Part shown: one piece after another, positions 23,461 to 35,100 of the stretch
Layout: each line of letters opens with the position of its first letter
Position numbering within the stretch: position 1 is the first letter of the stretch
Assembly (NCBI GenBank): GCA_035235625.1
Contig: CP141147.1
Location: forward strand, 23,852,756-23,916,755
Length of the DNA: 64,000 nt
Direction: 5' to 3'
DNA from: Saururus chinensis
Lineage: Eukaryota; Streptophyta; Magnoliopsida; Piperales; Saururaceae
Notes under the pieces: generated by a model
Told to the model about the DNA's origin: nothing
The model's input: only the letters and a program-made list of their open reading frames with translations
Databases searched by the model: none
Position numbers and translations under genes: made by a program

Positions 23461-23769
23461 GCCTTTCTTCTCTTTGCACTTGTTTGCAAAATGTCCAGGT
23501 TTCCCACAAACCTAGCGAATCTTCAACTTCTTGTCCTTTTGGATATTAGAACTAGGTTTGAGAGGTTGATTCTTAAACTTCTTGTTCTTCTTCTTGTTAC
23601 CAAAAAACTTGGGTTTCCCTTACACAACATTAGCTTGAGCACTATCATTGACCATAGAAGAAGAACCTTGCAAGATTTTCATATTACCCCTGTGTTTCTC
23701 TTCGATTTGGATGGCCACCATAAGGTCATCAATGGACATTGCGTCCCTCTTGTGCTTCAAGTTAATTTG
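23461..23769 (-). pseudogene. Copia-2 gag C-terminus
   Basis: Only the C-terminal part of gag remains, read on the minus strand: zinc-knuckle region and basic linker homologous to Copia-1 9647-9950. The plus-strand 112-aa frame here is a shadow; a matching shadow occurs in Copia-1 at 9632-9970. It ends at the inversion junction. Confidence 0.8.
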
Positions 23770-24480
23770 ATCACTCTTTTGTAATGTTATGTTTATATGT
23801 TGATGATATATTACTGTTTGGTGATAATGTGGATCATATCAATAAGGTTAAGGATTTTCTTAACAAGAATTTTGATATAAAAGATTTGGGTCTTACCAAG
23901 GTTATACTGGGCTTGAAGATTGATAGGACTTCTCAAGGAATAGTTGTGAGTCAATCACACTATGTGGAGAAGATTATAAAGAAGTATGGATACTTCAATA
24001 GAAAAGCTGTCAATACGCCATATAACGTGAGTGTAAGACTAAAGAAAAATTGTGGGGAAAGTGTGTCACAACTTAGATATTCATAGCTGATACGAAGTTT
24101 GAGTTATCTAACTAATTGCAGTAGACCAGATATATCCTATGTTGTGGGAAAATTAAGTAGATACACTAAGAGCCCTAATAATCTCATTGGACTACCATTG
24201 AGAGAGTATTCAGATATATGAAGGGAAGTGTAAACTTTGGTTTATATTATTCCGGGTTTCCTACTGTATTAGAAGGATATAGTGATGCAAATTAGATTCA
24301 GATTCTGATGAAACCAAGGCTACGAGTGGTTATGTGTTTATACTATGTGGTGGGGCGGTTGTATGGAAATATTCTAAACAAACAGTGATTAAAAAGTCCA
24401 CTATGGATGTTAAGTTAGTAGCTCTTGATAAAACTGGTGGAATGGGGAAATGACTTAGGGATCTTTAAATAGATAGACAC
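23770..24480 (+). pseudogene. Copia-2 RT C-terminus and RNase H
   Basis: The frame at 23784-24086 opens with MLCLYVDDILLFGDNVD, holding the intact catalytic YVDD, and runs to SVSQLRYS. Beyond a stop it continues through NCSRPDISYVVGKLSRY, GYSDAN and a [14 protein letters not shown]-like segment, the RNase H domain. It is the best guide for reconstructing gene order in Copia-1. Orientation is opposite to the gag-integrase block on its left. Confidence 0.83.
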
Positions 24481-25333
24481 CCTGGTTGAATAAGCTAATT
24501 CCTGAAATATTGATTCACTGAGATAGCTAATCAGCTCTTGATAAGGTAAAAAGTAAGAATCATAATAAGAGGTCTTCTAGGCATATTGAACTAAGGTATA
24601 AAATCTTGCGCATGTTGACTACCTCAGGAGTTATTACCTTAAGTTTCATATGATCAACAGATAATTTGGCTAATTCGTTTACAAAAGGGTTGTCAGTAAG
24701 GCAAATCATTAACTCATCTAAAGGAATGGGGTTGAAAGCCTATGATTAAGTCATTGTTAGTAGCAACCCAATCTCTCTACGTGGAGATCCCACTACGAAG
24801 ATTCAATGGGTAAAAATAAGTTGATGCATGACTTGGAGAGAACACTATTAAATTTGTATGCTCATTCTTGTGTTATGATGAGAGTGCTCTTAATGCATAT
24901 GAAACAGGTTGACAAAAGTTTTAATGAAGTCAAGACTTACATAGCAAGGTATTGTTATGCATATTACTCTTGGAGACTGTCACCTATATGAGTGCCAATG
25001 AGGTCGCAATTAAAGAGAACATGGGCTTGTTCTCTAACGTGCAAATAAATAAAAGATATAAGGCGCATAACCATAAAGCGCTACCCTGAATTATCTCGAA
25101 AAGGGAGTTACTCTAACTGTTAGGTTTATCAAAGCTCTTACTTTAAGGTTCAAGTTCAAGACTTAGTTCACTTCGAACTTGTGAGAGTGGTGGCTTACCA
25201 AACTAGGTATAGGTTCAAACCCACGAGGTACCTATCGCCGAAAACTTAGAGTACTATTGCTCAATGTCTCATTCTGTGTCTTACAAAAAAAATTTGTGTT
25301 TGTAGACAATTTTATATCAAGTCATGGTGGGGT
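24481..25333 (+). other. Copia-2 3' untranslated segment
   Basis: This lies between RNase H and the LTR and matches Copia-1 4403-4640 plus adjacent decayed pol in reverse complement (for example the AACTTGTGAGAGTGG stretch near 25179). The small frame at 24806-24991 has no supported meaning. A purine tract (CATGGTGGGGT) precedes the LTR, as in Copia-1. Confidence 0.65.
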
Positions 25334-25914
25334 TGTTGAATCTTGACATGAAAATAAAACTTCTAGTATCGGGCCATTCGATCGCATGTCGCCCCGTTAG
25401 ATTGGGGTAACGGGTTTCTAAAAAAATTAATTCGCGATGATTAGCTTGATGGGTATGTTAAAAAGAGCCACTTCGGCTTTGGAGCATCTGGCTTTATCAC
25501 TTACGACGGGAATAGAGTAAAATAACACAAAGACATAACTTAATGGTTCTTCCGATCCTTTTCTTCTTCTCTGAGAAAACTTTGAAACCTCTCTCATTCT
25601 TTCTCTGAACTTGGAGTCTATGGTTGAGCAATAGCGTCTCTTTTGATTGAGATCCAATCTGTTTGATTGGAGTGCACCATTAAATGGATGGTGTGGTTCG
25701 TTGTATCTCGAGAATGGAATGCAGTTGAACGTCTGTGCACGGTGGGTGGCGTATCTGTTTCAAAGATAGCGTGTAATGCGCCTCAAACCAGGTTCAAATT
25801 TCTCTTCTCTCTGGTATTTAATTTATATATTTGCAAATATATTTATGTGTGATTGTTTGCATGATAATTGTGACTTGTATTCAATTTGCCCTCTTTTATG
25901 TGACAACCCCAACG
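25334..25914 (+). repeat. Copia-2 3' LTR (about 581 bp)
   Basis: Starts TGTTGAATC and ends GACAACCCCAACG, where Copia-1 ends in CCCCAACA on the same strand; the terminal CA has mutated to CG. Internal parts such as TTCATGATTGG-type and AGACTGGATC/GATCCAATCTG segments align with both Copia-1 LTRs in reverse complement. No target duplication can be assigned because the 5' LTR is missing. Confidence 0.85.
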
Positions 25915-26430
25915 AATATCAACGGTCATTTGAGATTATCTCACTTTCCTCAAGGTAGCTTGTTTGAATTTAATTGCAAGGATGATTGCTTGAAAGTCCT
26001 TGGTTCTGTTTGGGGTATAGTAGGACATCCCCTTATTCTCAAGCGCTAGAACATTGGCAACTTTCTTCAATTCGTCTTTGGATTCGATTGCCCAATCTTC
26101 CTATTCAAAACTAGAGTACCGGAAAACTGGGTAAAATTGCTAGTATCATTGGTTCTCCTCTTTATGTTGATCAATTGATGCTCCAAACGAAGTCGCTTGG
26201 ATATATATGCACATCTATATGTTGAAGTGAACTCGAATTCTAAATTTCTAAATGAACTGCTCATATGCAGAAAAGATGGCTTTACTTTTTTTCAAGAAAT
26301 CTTTTATGAATGCAAGCCTTCTATTTGTGGTAAATGAAATGCTTTGATCATAATAAAAATTCTTGTCCAACTAATGAGGTTTGGGTTGAATAAAATTATC
26401 AAAATCAATGACAGGCTAATTCTCATACTA
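25915..26430 (+). pseudogene. LINE ORF1 remains (DUF4283-type with zinc knuckle)
   Basis: Reading across frameshifts, the translation shows GSVWGIVGHPLILKR, then LWIRLPNLPI in another frame, GKIASIIGSPLYVDQL, and a final Cys-rich CFDHNKNSC element, the order found in the ORF1/nucleic-acid-binding protein of plant L1-type LINEs. It begins directly after the Copia-2 LTR. Frameshifted; no intact protein. Confidence 0.65.
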
Positions 26431-26704
26431 GTTTGACAATGGATAGGGTGAATAGATTATGAAGTCCCTTTATGCATTGGGACCTGTCTATAATTTATAG
26501 AACTCACCCGTTTCACTAGTGTTTTCGCCTTCAATCCTTAGCTAAAGGGGATTCCATTATGTCCATGAACAACATGAAAATGTAGAGCAAGAGGCTTGCA
26601 ATTTAACACTCCAACCTAATTTGCAAGGAATTATGCTAATAGTTTACCTTTCAAATATTAAGGGTAAGACAATTCTTGGAGAAGAAAATAATTGGGATAC
26701 AAAA

Positions 26705-27110
26705 GAATTGGCTTCCCCTATTACATCAAGTGCAGTTGGCAATGCTCGATTGGAACAAGATGATTCTATTATGGAAGGAACTTCACCTCCTTTATATGAA
26801 GACTCTATTTCCTCTAATGGGTTTACTCTAGAGCCCTCCCCATGAAGGCACGACGTTACCTAATAGGAGTTTGTGTTCTAACATTAGCGAAGATAATATT
26901 TCATTTCTAATTAATAGTTCTAGTTTCTTCGAACATGGGCACTGGATAATCAAAATAAAGTAGCCTCCATTAGGAAACTTATCTATGACATGGATGTTGG
27001 AATTCTTAGTTTGAATGAAACTAGAGTTCATAGCAATAATTCATCAAGATTTTGATCCCTTGTTAGTAGATCTTTGTCTCTTTTTTATGTTTAGGGTTAT
27101 TTACCCATGA
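26705..27110 (+). pseudogene. LINE ORF2 endonuclease remains, copy A
   Basis: After a frame with GTSPPLYEDSISSNG comes KVASIRKLIYDMDVGILSLN and ETRVHSN, resembling the start of the apurinic-endonuclease domain of plant LINE ORF2, which has the catalytic Glu in an ETR/ETK motif. Several stops. Copy B has the same sequence at 41183-41600. The left end of the duplication falls inside this LINE. Confidence 0.5.
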
Positions 27111-27864
27111 AAACTATGTATGTTTAGAGCCGCAATTAACACAATCATGAGAACCACATTATATTTAAGAAGTGACCGTGTGAATTATTTTGTCTTAGTT
27201 TACACGAATACTCCAAGATATCATATTCTCTAAATAGTAAGTAGTCCTTATAGTTTTTCTCATAAGGGAAGTTTCAAAGCTAAAACCTACCTTCCCCCAT
27301 GTAGAAACTTTCCAATATTTTATTTTTACGTTTTTTATCTATTTTCCAATATTTTATTTTTATATTTTTATCTATATTACTTTGTATTGTTATCTAGCTA
27401 ATTCTTATTCATGTAGGGCATTGCTGGAAGTGGGCTTTCATTAGCTAAGCCCAACTTATGACAAGCCCATTTTAATGGGCTTGCTACATTTTGAGAACTG
27501 AAACCCACTTCCCATTGAATGAGAATTGTATATGTAAGTTGGTTGAAGGGATAATGAATAGTCCTACATCACTTGGAAGATAAAACTTGAGTGGATATGT
27601 AAGGCTTAGGTTTTGTCATATAAGATAAGTCATTGGGTCACCCCACTTTTATGGGGGATAGAAATATTAGATCAATGAACCTATATGGGTTAACCCACAC
27701 AGATCAGCACAGCTTTGTTTAGTTCGCATAAGCGCGTGGCCAATTTAGGTTGGGTTGGGTTAACAAAAAATATAATTTGAGATTAATTCTTTTAGTTTAT
27801 TCTAAACCGGTCTGGTTCGATTTTATCTTATGCACTTAATGACCGGGAGTGTTTGTTTAGATGG
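27111..27864. other. Duplicated noncoding spacer, copy A
   Basis: Homologous to 41601-42370. Includes decayed LINE sequence and AT-rich DNA; nothing coding is supported. It ends at the target duplication of the hAT element. Confidence 0.5.
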
Positions 27865-27872
27865 GTGCATTC

Positions 27873-29411
27873 CAGTGTTTTAAAACCCGGACCAGCCCGA
27901 CCGGTTCTACCGGGTTCAACCGGACCAGGTCAAAAATCCGGGCTAAGTCATCTGGGTTACCGAGTCACATTGACCCGGACGGGTCAACTCAACCCGGCCG
28001 GGTCAACCGGCAACCCGGATGACCGGGCCGGTCCGAGTTTTTAAAAAAAAAAACTAAAAAACAGAAGGGGGCAGGAATAGAGGGGCGGTGGTCGTAGAGG
28101 TATAGTCGTTCATGATTTTCGCTGCCTCCGTGGGTCGTCCGGCTGACGCGGTGACGGTGATGGGCCACCCCTCCCGGCCTGGTTCCACCTCCGCCGCTTC
28201 TTTCTCTCTTCCGGCCAGATCTTTCCGCCCTCCCTTATTTTTTCTTGTGGAGCATCTACACCAACCAAAAGAAGCATCTACACCAACCAAACAAAGAAAT
28301 CCTAAAACTAAAATATGAAGGTGGACACTAAAACTAAAATTAAAGTTAAACATATACATGTTTTCTGTCATTTCATCTTGTAAAAATCAATCAACCGCTC
28401 CAAGCTTTATGACTTACAAATTTACTCAGCAATTTAGAATGCCATTAACCCGAACCACAATCATTGCCCGAAAAACACCAACTTATAACCTCAAAGTCCC
28501 ACTCAAAATGCCTGCAATCACAAACAACTCCTCCAGCGCATCATCCCCTCCATGGTATGCAGAAAACTCCAAAGAAACGCAAGCTTAACAGCTTGATTAC
28601 AAACTCAATCAGCAGCAAACACATTATTGCTCAAAAACCTGTCTCAAAAATCCAACACAAGAAACCCTCGCCAAAGTCGAATAATCAAAAGCAAGCCCTA
28701 AGTCTGAGAACCCTCTCCAAAGTCGAATAATCAAAAGCAAGCCAAGTCTGAGAAAGGCTTCGGCTTTTTGGAAAGGAAAGCAGATGCCGCGCCGCCTGCC
28801 TGTATTTAGATACCGGAGCCATTGTCGCTTAGTTGTTGTGTGTGTTGTAGCCTGCCAGTCTCCTTCCGACAGTACCGGTGCAGCTCTGACCTCCCCTTCC
28901 CTCCCCTCTGTTTCGGCCTTTGCTTCCCCTTTCTCAGTTTCCCTTTTTCTATCGCCGCCGTGGCCGACAAGGGTCAACTGGACCTCCGTCCAGCTCCGCC
29001 CTAGCACTGTGACGGCGTCAGGCAGCTCCTCTCGATTCAGCACCACCTCCTCCGCCCCGGCTGAGCTCCACCGTCCACTAGCCTGCCGTTGCTCCACTCT
29101 AGGGGAAGAGGGAAGAGGGAAGAGCGAGGAGGGAAAGGGGGATGACGATCACTGGGCATCGACTGGCCAGGGTCGTGGCCGGAGAGTCTAGGAGGGGAAT
29201 GGGAAGCCGCTACCAGAAGTCGGGGAGGCAAAAGGGAACCGGGAAGCCGCCTGCCGTAGTCCCACTCTCTTTGGTGTTTAGGGTTTGGGAGGGAATTAGG
29301 GAAATGATTTTTATAGTACCGGGTCAACCCGGGTTAGCCCCCGGTTGAACCCGGTTAGACCGGCCCGGACACCATTCCGGGTCAGTATCCAGGCTGGGTT
29401 TTAAAACACTG
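27873..29411. mobile_element. Non-autonomous hAT element (1539 bp)
   Basis: The terminal inverted repeat CAGTGTTTTAAAACCC is perfect over 16 bp, with the hAT-like CAGTG start. An 8-bp target duplication GTGCATTC lies at 27865-27872 and 29412-29419. Both ends are rich in ACCGG/CCCGG motifs. Copy B of the host duplication has the uninterrupted site (TTACGTTC at about 42367-42374, somewhat diverged), so the insertion postdates the duplication. The GC-rich interior has long low-complexity frames on both strands (28784-29191 plus, 28624-29097 minus) but no transposase. A 45-bp stretch (CAAAGTCGAATAATCAAAAG...) is tandemly doubled near 28665-28755. Confidence 0.92.
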
Positions 29412-29419
29412 GTGCATTC

Positions 29420-30412
29420 TACAAACAATTAAAAACTTTCTGGCTTAATCCTTTTTTACTAGATTATAATTGAGTCTATATAAAAGTAATTACACAATTG
29501 TGGCTCACTACATAAGCAGTTTGGAGTGCCTCTACTAATTGTGGAGTGACTCTATTAATTGTGGAGAATCAAATTATCTTAGGAAGCAGACGTCCACGTG
29601 ATCCTACACATCCTACACTATAAGGAGAACATAATTTTGTCTTAAAGACAGAGTATTTAACGCTCAATTTGATCTTCACTTTGACAGTTGTATAAGGTAC
29701 GGGAATAACAACATAGTTGTAAGAAGAATGTTTTTATGACCGCCCACCATGACTATAATGCATTACGAGTAGACATATGGAGGGGGGATTTAGACCTGTT
29801 CAAACTGGCAGGTTTTCAAGTTTTCGTCAAGCCTTAGTTATAAAAATTAGTGAGGCTAAACAAGCCCATGCTCTCGAACTAAAAGTTGGCGCTGTCATAG
29901 AAAGTGCAACCAATACCTGCAACGTGGTGAAGTCCGTCTAGAAAAAGGAATAATTATCATCTTACAGCTCGTAAGTATTCACGACTATCGTAACCAATTG
30001 CCGATCATCATAATATCAGATTGGTTGCAAATTTAATTAGGCTTACATTTTAGACTGTGTCCTGGTACAATTTGAAGATAATGGTAGACATATTAGTAAA
30101 TAACTGTGAGGTCTCATCGCTTGAAACCTTAAAATTAGTAATACAGTAAGAAGGGAATCAGCTTCCACGGCGATTAAACACAGAAAATTTCAAATCCACA
30201 TCCATCACCACGATGACCCAGACAATTCACAAGCAGCATGACAAAGCCTAGAGAAAACACTTCTTATTTGTTGGGGTTAAGCTGCTGATCAAGGCACATT
30301 TCACCTCCCCTTACACCAAACAAAACCATGAAATCCCAACATAGTAAAAAAAAACACTAACCATGAGGGCATGCAAATGGCCCTAGCTCCACAGTTTCCA
30401 CCCTCATGGGCT
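29420..30412. other. Duplicated noncoding spacer 3' of gene 3
   Basis: Homologous to 42370-43662 in copy B (apart from the MITE there). Includes a conserved CACGTGATCC segment near 29595. No coding frame supported; the last part would be the 3' UTR of gene 3. Confidence 0.5.
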
Positions 30413-31024
30413 TCAAATCACTGCGCAATTACTACAACGGCCTTTCCGCTCGACGCGGTCGGCAGCGTCCTCATCATCGTTGTCGCCATTGCCGCCATCC
30501 GCCTCGTTCTCCTCGGGGATGGCAGGCGGGACGTGGAGCCGAGGAGCAACACGGAGACGACGTTGGGAGAACATAGGCAGGGGCGGCATCGGATTGTTTT
30601 CGTCCGCATACCCATCAAGACGGAAAATGAATGCAGGCTTCAAGTCTTCTTTATTGTATCCCCAGATGCTAAATGCAGCATTTATCTCCATCTTGGACTG
30701 GAGCATCAGAAGCTCCCACGCAGTTTTCATCATGCAATCACCGTTCTCAAGTCTTTTTATGGTGATTTCAAAGGAATGCGAGAATGGCCCATTAGCGTCG
30801 CATGCCACCTCGTCGCCGTTGGTGTAACACGTCTTAGCGTTCAAGAAGAGCATGGCTTCAAGGCGCTTCTTGGCACTCCCTTCGAGGGTGATGCACTTTT
30901 CTCGTAGCAGCGTTTCGAAAACGGCCATTGTGATGTGGAACTGGTGGATGAAGAGGGCTCGTATGCCCTGAATGTCTTTGTCTTGCCGCTGTCTGTCTCT
31001 TTCAAATGGATCCGGATCTCCCAT
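30413..31024 (-). CDS. CaaX-box family protein, gene 3 (203 aa)
   Basis: Intact intronless frame starting MGDPDPFERDRQRQD. Family blocks: ALFIHQFHIT (residues 23-32), ANGPFSHSFEITIKRLENGD (77-96), SIWGY (119-123), FIFRLDGYADEN (132-143) and PPLPMFSQRR. A long acidic, variable linker (171-187) then leads to VERKGRCSNCAVI. The terminal CAVI is a CaaX box; the Cys three residues before it could be palmitoylated. It is about 84% identical by eye to gene 4 and about a third identical in the core to genes 1 and 2. The plus-strand 178-aa frame at 30371-30907 is its antisense shadow. A TATA box lies about 85 bp upstream. Function unknown. Confidence 0.82.
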   Translation of the reverse strand: MGDPDPFERDRQRQDKDIQGIRALFIHQFHITMAVFETLLREKCITLEGSAKKRLEAMLFLNAKTCYTNGDEVACDANGPFSHSFEITIKRLENGDCMMKTAWELLMLQSKMEINAAFSIWGYNKEDLKPAFIFRLDGYADENNPMPPLPMFSQRRLRVAPRLHVPPAIPEENEADGGNGDNDDEDAADRVERKGRCSNCAVI

Positions 31025-31108
31025 TGGAGAAAGTAATTGAGAACACCACTTCCGGAGTAGAAATTAAATGAAGAAAAACACTGGAATTTTTTTCATATGT
31101 TCAAGCTC

Positions 31109-31116
31109 TATTTATA
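31109..31116 (-). promoter_or_regulatory. TATA box of gene 3
   Basis: TATAAATA on the minus strand in the context GAATTATAAATAGAGC, 85-92 bp upstream of the ATG. Gene 4 has TATATATA at the matching place, in a strongly conserved upstream region. Confidence 0.6.
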
Positions 31117-32101
31117 ATTCATGTGTAGAAGGGGCAAAGTGAGAAATGCAAAAATGGGTTGGGAAGGTATTCATGCCGTTTTTGCTGATTGCTGAGAATT
31201 GTGTGATTTTATGTGGTTTGTTGGTAGAAAGATTGCATGCGGCCGGCAGCTATGTGAAGGTCAAAGCCAGCCAATCAAAAAGAAAGTGCAGTAGCCGTAA
31301 TGTACTTTTTAAAAGGCCTCTGGGCGGATGAAGAGAGGCAAACTCCTAGCACTTTAATAAATAACCAAAAGAGATAAAGGGGGGACATAAGACCATAACC
31401 CTAAACTTAAACATCAAAACCAAAAAATACCAAAACAACCTACGCAAGCCCCCAAGATGCACATTTAAAATTAAACACTATTTTTAATATTTGCTTTGAT
31501 TATTCTAAACACTAACTTTTTCATTAATAGCTATGCTCTTGAGAATTTTTATACCTTTTGGAATGTAGAACATAACTCATGTACGAAAAAATTGTAAAAG
31601 GCCAAAAAAAGATATGGCACTAATTAAACTAGCTGGAGATTTTTAATGAGTAAAATCCTATGATATAAATCGACATGAGAGAGACTGGCTAATCTAATCA
31701 ATCAAGGATAGGCATCCTGGTCAGGATTGGGGGAAACGAAAAATATGATATATGAAATTTGTAAGGTAATATTGTGACTTTTTTTCTTGCGACCATTAAA
31801 TCTACAAGGAATCACAAAATGCACTTTAGGAAGGAAATTATAATCAAAACAGGTCAGTACCTAAATCATAAATATTCTCAACTAAGATATGGGATAAATG
31901 GTCTCCAAATAATCAGGTTGGTCCTTTGGCCCTCAACCTCAATCATATTCACCTTCCTATTCTCCAGTCCCTGGTGCAAGTCGACTACATCTTCTCCTTC
32001 AGAAATTCATATTCCTCTGCTCCATCATCAACTTTGTAATTGCAAAAGGGCTGCATTCTCCCCTATGTAATCACAATAGATAAATTATCTTGTATGCTAT
32101 C
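31117..32101. other. Upstream region of gene 3
   Basis: Homologous to 44370-45409 of copy B, so it predates the duplication. It contains no supported gene; the frames at 31146-31331 and 31774-32070 are not conserved as proteins. It ends at the target duplication of the first LTR insertion. Confidence 0.5.
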
Positions 32102-35100
32102 TGTAAGGACTCTCATTTTTTAAACCAGTTTATTTTAGTGTGATTTATCAGTTAATGTGTGGTTTATGCGTTTTCTGATCTAAATTATGTGGTTTTCTAA
32201 AATAAATAAATTTTCTAAAGGTTTTAAGAAAAACTAACATTACATTTAAGAGTTTTAAGTAATTTTTAGTCAATTCTGAATTTTTGGAATTTTTTTTATT
32301 TTTTACTAATTTTTTTAAAAAATTAGGGTTTGGCGAGACCCCCTGTGGGCCCTACCGACGAAATTAAGATTTTTAGACCAAAATGCCTCAGACATCAACT
32401 TAAGCTCATACAAAAAATTTTAGAATTTTTTCAGATTTAATTAGTGCTCAAATTTGTAAAATACTCATGTTTAGCCCAAAATTCTATTTACACCCCATTA
32501 GTTCATTAAGTGCACCCCAAAACCCTACTATAAAAGGAAAAATGCTGAGCTATTTTTATTTTGAGAATAGGCTGAGAGGAGGTGATTAGGGCCTAGTACC
32601 CCAATTAGGCCCGGATTAGAAGAGATTAAGGTATGTTATTCCTTAATTAAGCTTAAACCCTAGATTTTCTCCTAATTCTTTCTTAATCCAACATTTTCCC
32701 TTTGATTTGATTTGATTTCAAGCATCAAAGTCACTGATTTACTCCCTTACTTCAAACCCTACTTATCAAAATTCATTTTTTATGCTTAACAAACCCTAGA
32801 TCTAAGATTTCTTCAAGATTTTCAATGTTAAATTAATTTTTAATAGAGTTTAACTTAGATACTATATTTTTGGAAGGTTTTCAAGAAGGGTGAAGGTTAA
32901 ATCTATATCTAAACAAGTGACAAGGTAATGGGTCTTCAAATCTCAGTGTTCTTATGGTAAAATCTCAAATTTTATGGTTTATTTGGAATGGATTTGTTTG
33001 ATTTAGTGCTTTAATGGTGGGATTAGTAAATGTTAATTTCTTGATCCAATTTCTTACGGCTTTGTTTTAGAATGGTATAGATTAGTGTTCTGGAAGGTTT
33101 AATGAGTTTTTTATAATGTTTGGTACCATTGATGAAGATTTGATGGTATTTTCATGGTGTTTCGGTTTTAAAATTTGAAATGAAGAAGAAGGTTAAAACT
33201 GCTATGTTGGTGTTAGAACGGCCTGCCAGTGCATTAGAACGGCAACATTATATTTTTGACTGATTTGCAGTATAGCTGATCGAACGGCCACAGTATGCTC
33301 GACGGCTTCTGCCAGCTTTTTGCTATTTTTGAAACTTATGCACATTTTAATGTTTTACTTCATTTGATGATTCTAATGGTTATAAGAGGTATTATATGAT
33401 GATATTAGGCTACTGGATGTGTAAAATTGATGATGGAAAATTTATGGAATGTGTTTAAGTATAGTCTTGTGGCATGATGTTATGTTGATAGTTATGCATA
33501 TTGATATTAAAGTACCTTGAACTTGTGCATGTTGGCAATTCTTATTATTGGAATATGTTTCCAGTAGGGATGTTATAAGAAAAATGGTAGGATGAGTTCT
33601 CCTATAATGAGTATGAATTATGGGTGATGGATGTGCTCATGTTGTAGTTTAATGTGCGAAAAAATCATGGTTGTGGATGAGAATGTTCAATTTCACATGG
33701 ATAGATTTAAGCTTTGTGGTGGATTTTGTTTGTGATTTCAGTTAGAATTTACTATTTTGAATGGGTTAAGCATGCATAGGTTGCCTTATGAGTTTATATC
33801 AAAACATTGATTGTATGCCTAGATATGCATGAACACACACGTATGGGGAATTTACTATGACATTGTAGTTAATTATGAGGTGATTATGACGCATAAGGGG
33901 ACTGATTAGGACCATGTTCCACGTGTTGGAACTCACATAGGTCTTGCTCACGGATGTATCATATTAGCATGCATCATGGATATTTATTCATGGACGAAGT
34001 TTTACCGATGTTTAACCGGAATTAACCGATTGTATGCAATGTTTGAGATTGTGTGCCAGATTAATCGTTCGGTGAATTAATTAAAACTTGGTTGGTCCGA
34101 AAGGACATGTTTTCGATTTAAGTTCATGTGTGGAACGTGTATACTCCCCTGGTTGAATCTAGAGAAATGGAATTATGTAGGGACGAGTTGTGTACTTGTC
34201 TTGCGGATTTGAGATTATTATTATGAGTGTCATTTGGACTCTAAGAATCCAGTGTGGTATGTCGTATGCACCCGCTACCACGTGTTCTAGGGTTCCTTGT
34301 GTGAGAATTTGGGCTCTCCCCTCCGCAGGAGATGTCCCTGGGCGAACACCCCTGCTCTAGATTCTCTGTGTGAGAATGGGACATCCTTGGCCAGGATCGT
34401 CCAAGGCGAGTAGCTTTAGGGATTGACAACCCCGACTCTTTTATATTTCCTGTGTAGAAATTTGACCGTGTCTTGCCTTTGTGGCCTTGACCATGTCCTG
34501 CCTGTGTGGCAATGTTTGTGTTTACTCTTTGATGGAGGCATTCACCATTTGTATTAATACATGTCTATTATGAGTGCTATGCATGATTGTGTATCATGTG
34601 TTTGACACGTGTATCGTGCAGGGTGAATGAATTAGATGTGATATGAATGCATGATCAGAAATGGTATGTTTGAGACACTATTATGCAGGTTTATGTGATA
34701 TGAATGCATGATCAGAAATGGTGTCTTTGACACATTATTATGCAGGTTTATGTGATATGAATATATGATCAAAAATGGTGTGTTTGAGACACTATTATGC
34801 AGGTTTATGTGATATGAATACATGATCAGAATTGGTGTAAATGAGACACTATGATGCAGGTTTATGTGATATGAATGCATGATCATGAATGGTGTGTTTA
34901 AGACACTATTATGCAGGTTTACGTGATATGAGTGTAAGATCAGAAAGTGGTATAACATGTTAATCATAGATTTGATTTGCTTCATCGCCATGCTGTTGTG
35001 TTTTCTTGTGATTATAGTTATATTCAAAACCATTATTGAGCTTTTACACTCACCCCACTTTCTTGTCTTGTTTTGGGGCTGCATGGTGTGACACGCAGAC

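Larger units (their letters stand above)
21719..25914 (+). mobile_element. Copia-2: rearranged relative of Copia-1
   Basis: The left part (21719-23769) carries RT N-terminus, integrase, protease and gag C-terminus on the minus strand. The right part (23770-25914) carries RT C-terminus, RNase H and an LTR on the plus strand. Compared with Copia-1 the block gag-C to RT-N is inverted and joined directly to RT-C; gag N-terminus, 5' LTR and the RT middle are missing. The junction is at a shared TTTG (23766-23769). The left end is an abrupt truncation with no LTR. All coding parts are decayed, but the integrase frame is still long. Confidence 0.85.

Noticed and set aside
28784-29191. 135-aa plus-strand frame and the 157-aa minus-strand frame at 28624-29097 as host genes
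   Set aside because: Both lie in a hAT element, overlap each other on opposite strands, and are low complexity; no family is recognised.
30371-30907. 178-aa plus-strand open frame, and its counterpart at 43627-44112
   Set aside because: Both are antisense to genes 3 and 4. Their conservation follows from the 5-kb duplication and from the coding constraint on the other strand; genes 1 and 2 do not keep such a frame.
34632-35084. 150-aa minus-strand frame with a 19-residue repeat
   Set aside because: Produced by the 57-bp tandem repeat in a solo LTR; no start context or homologue.
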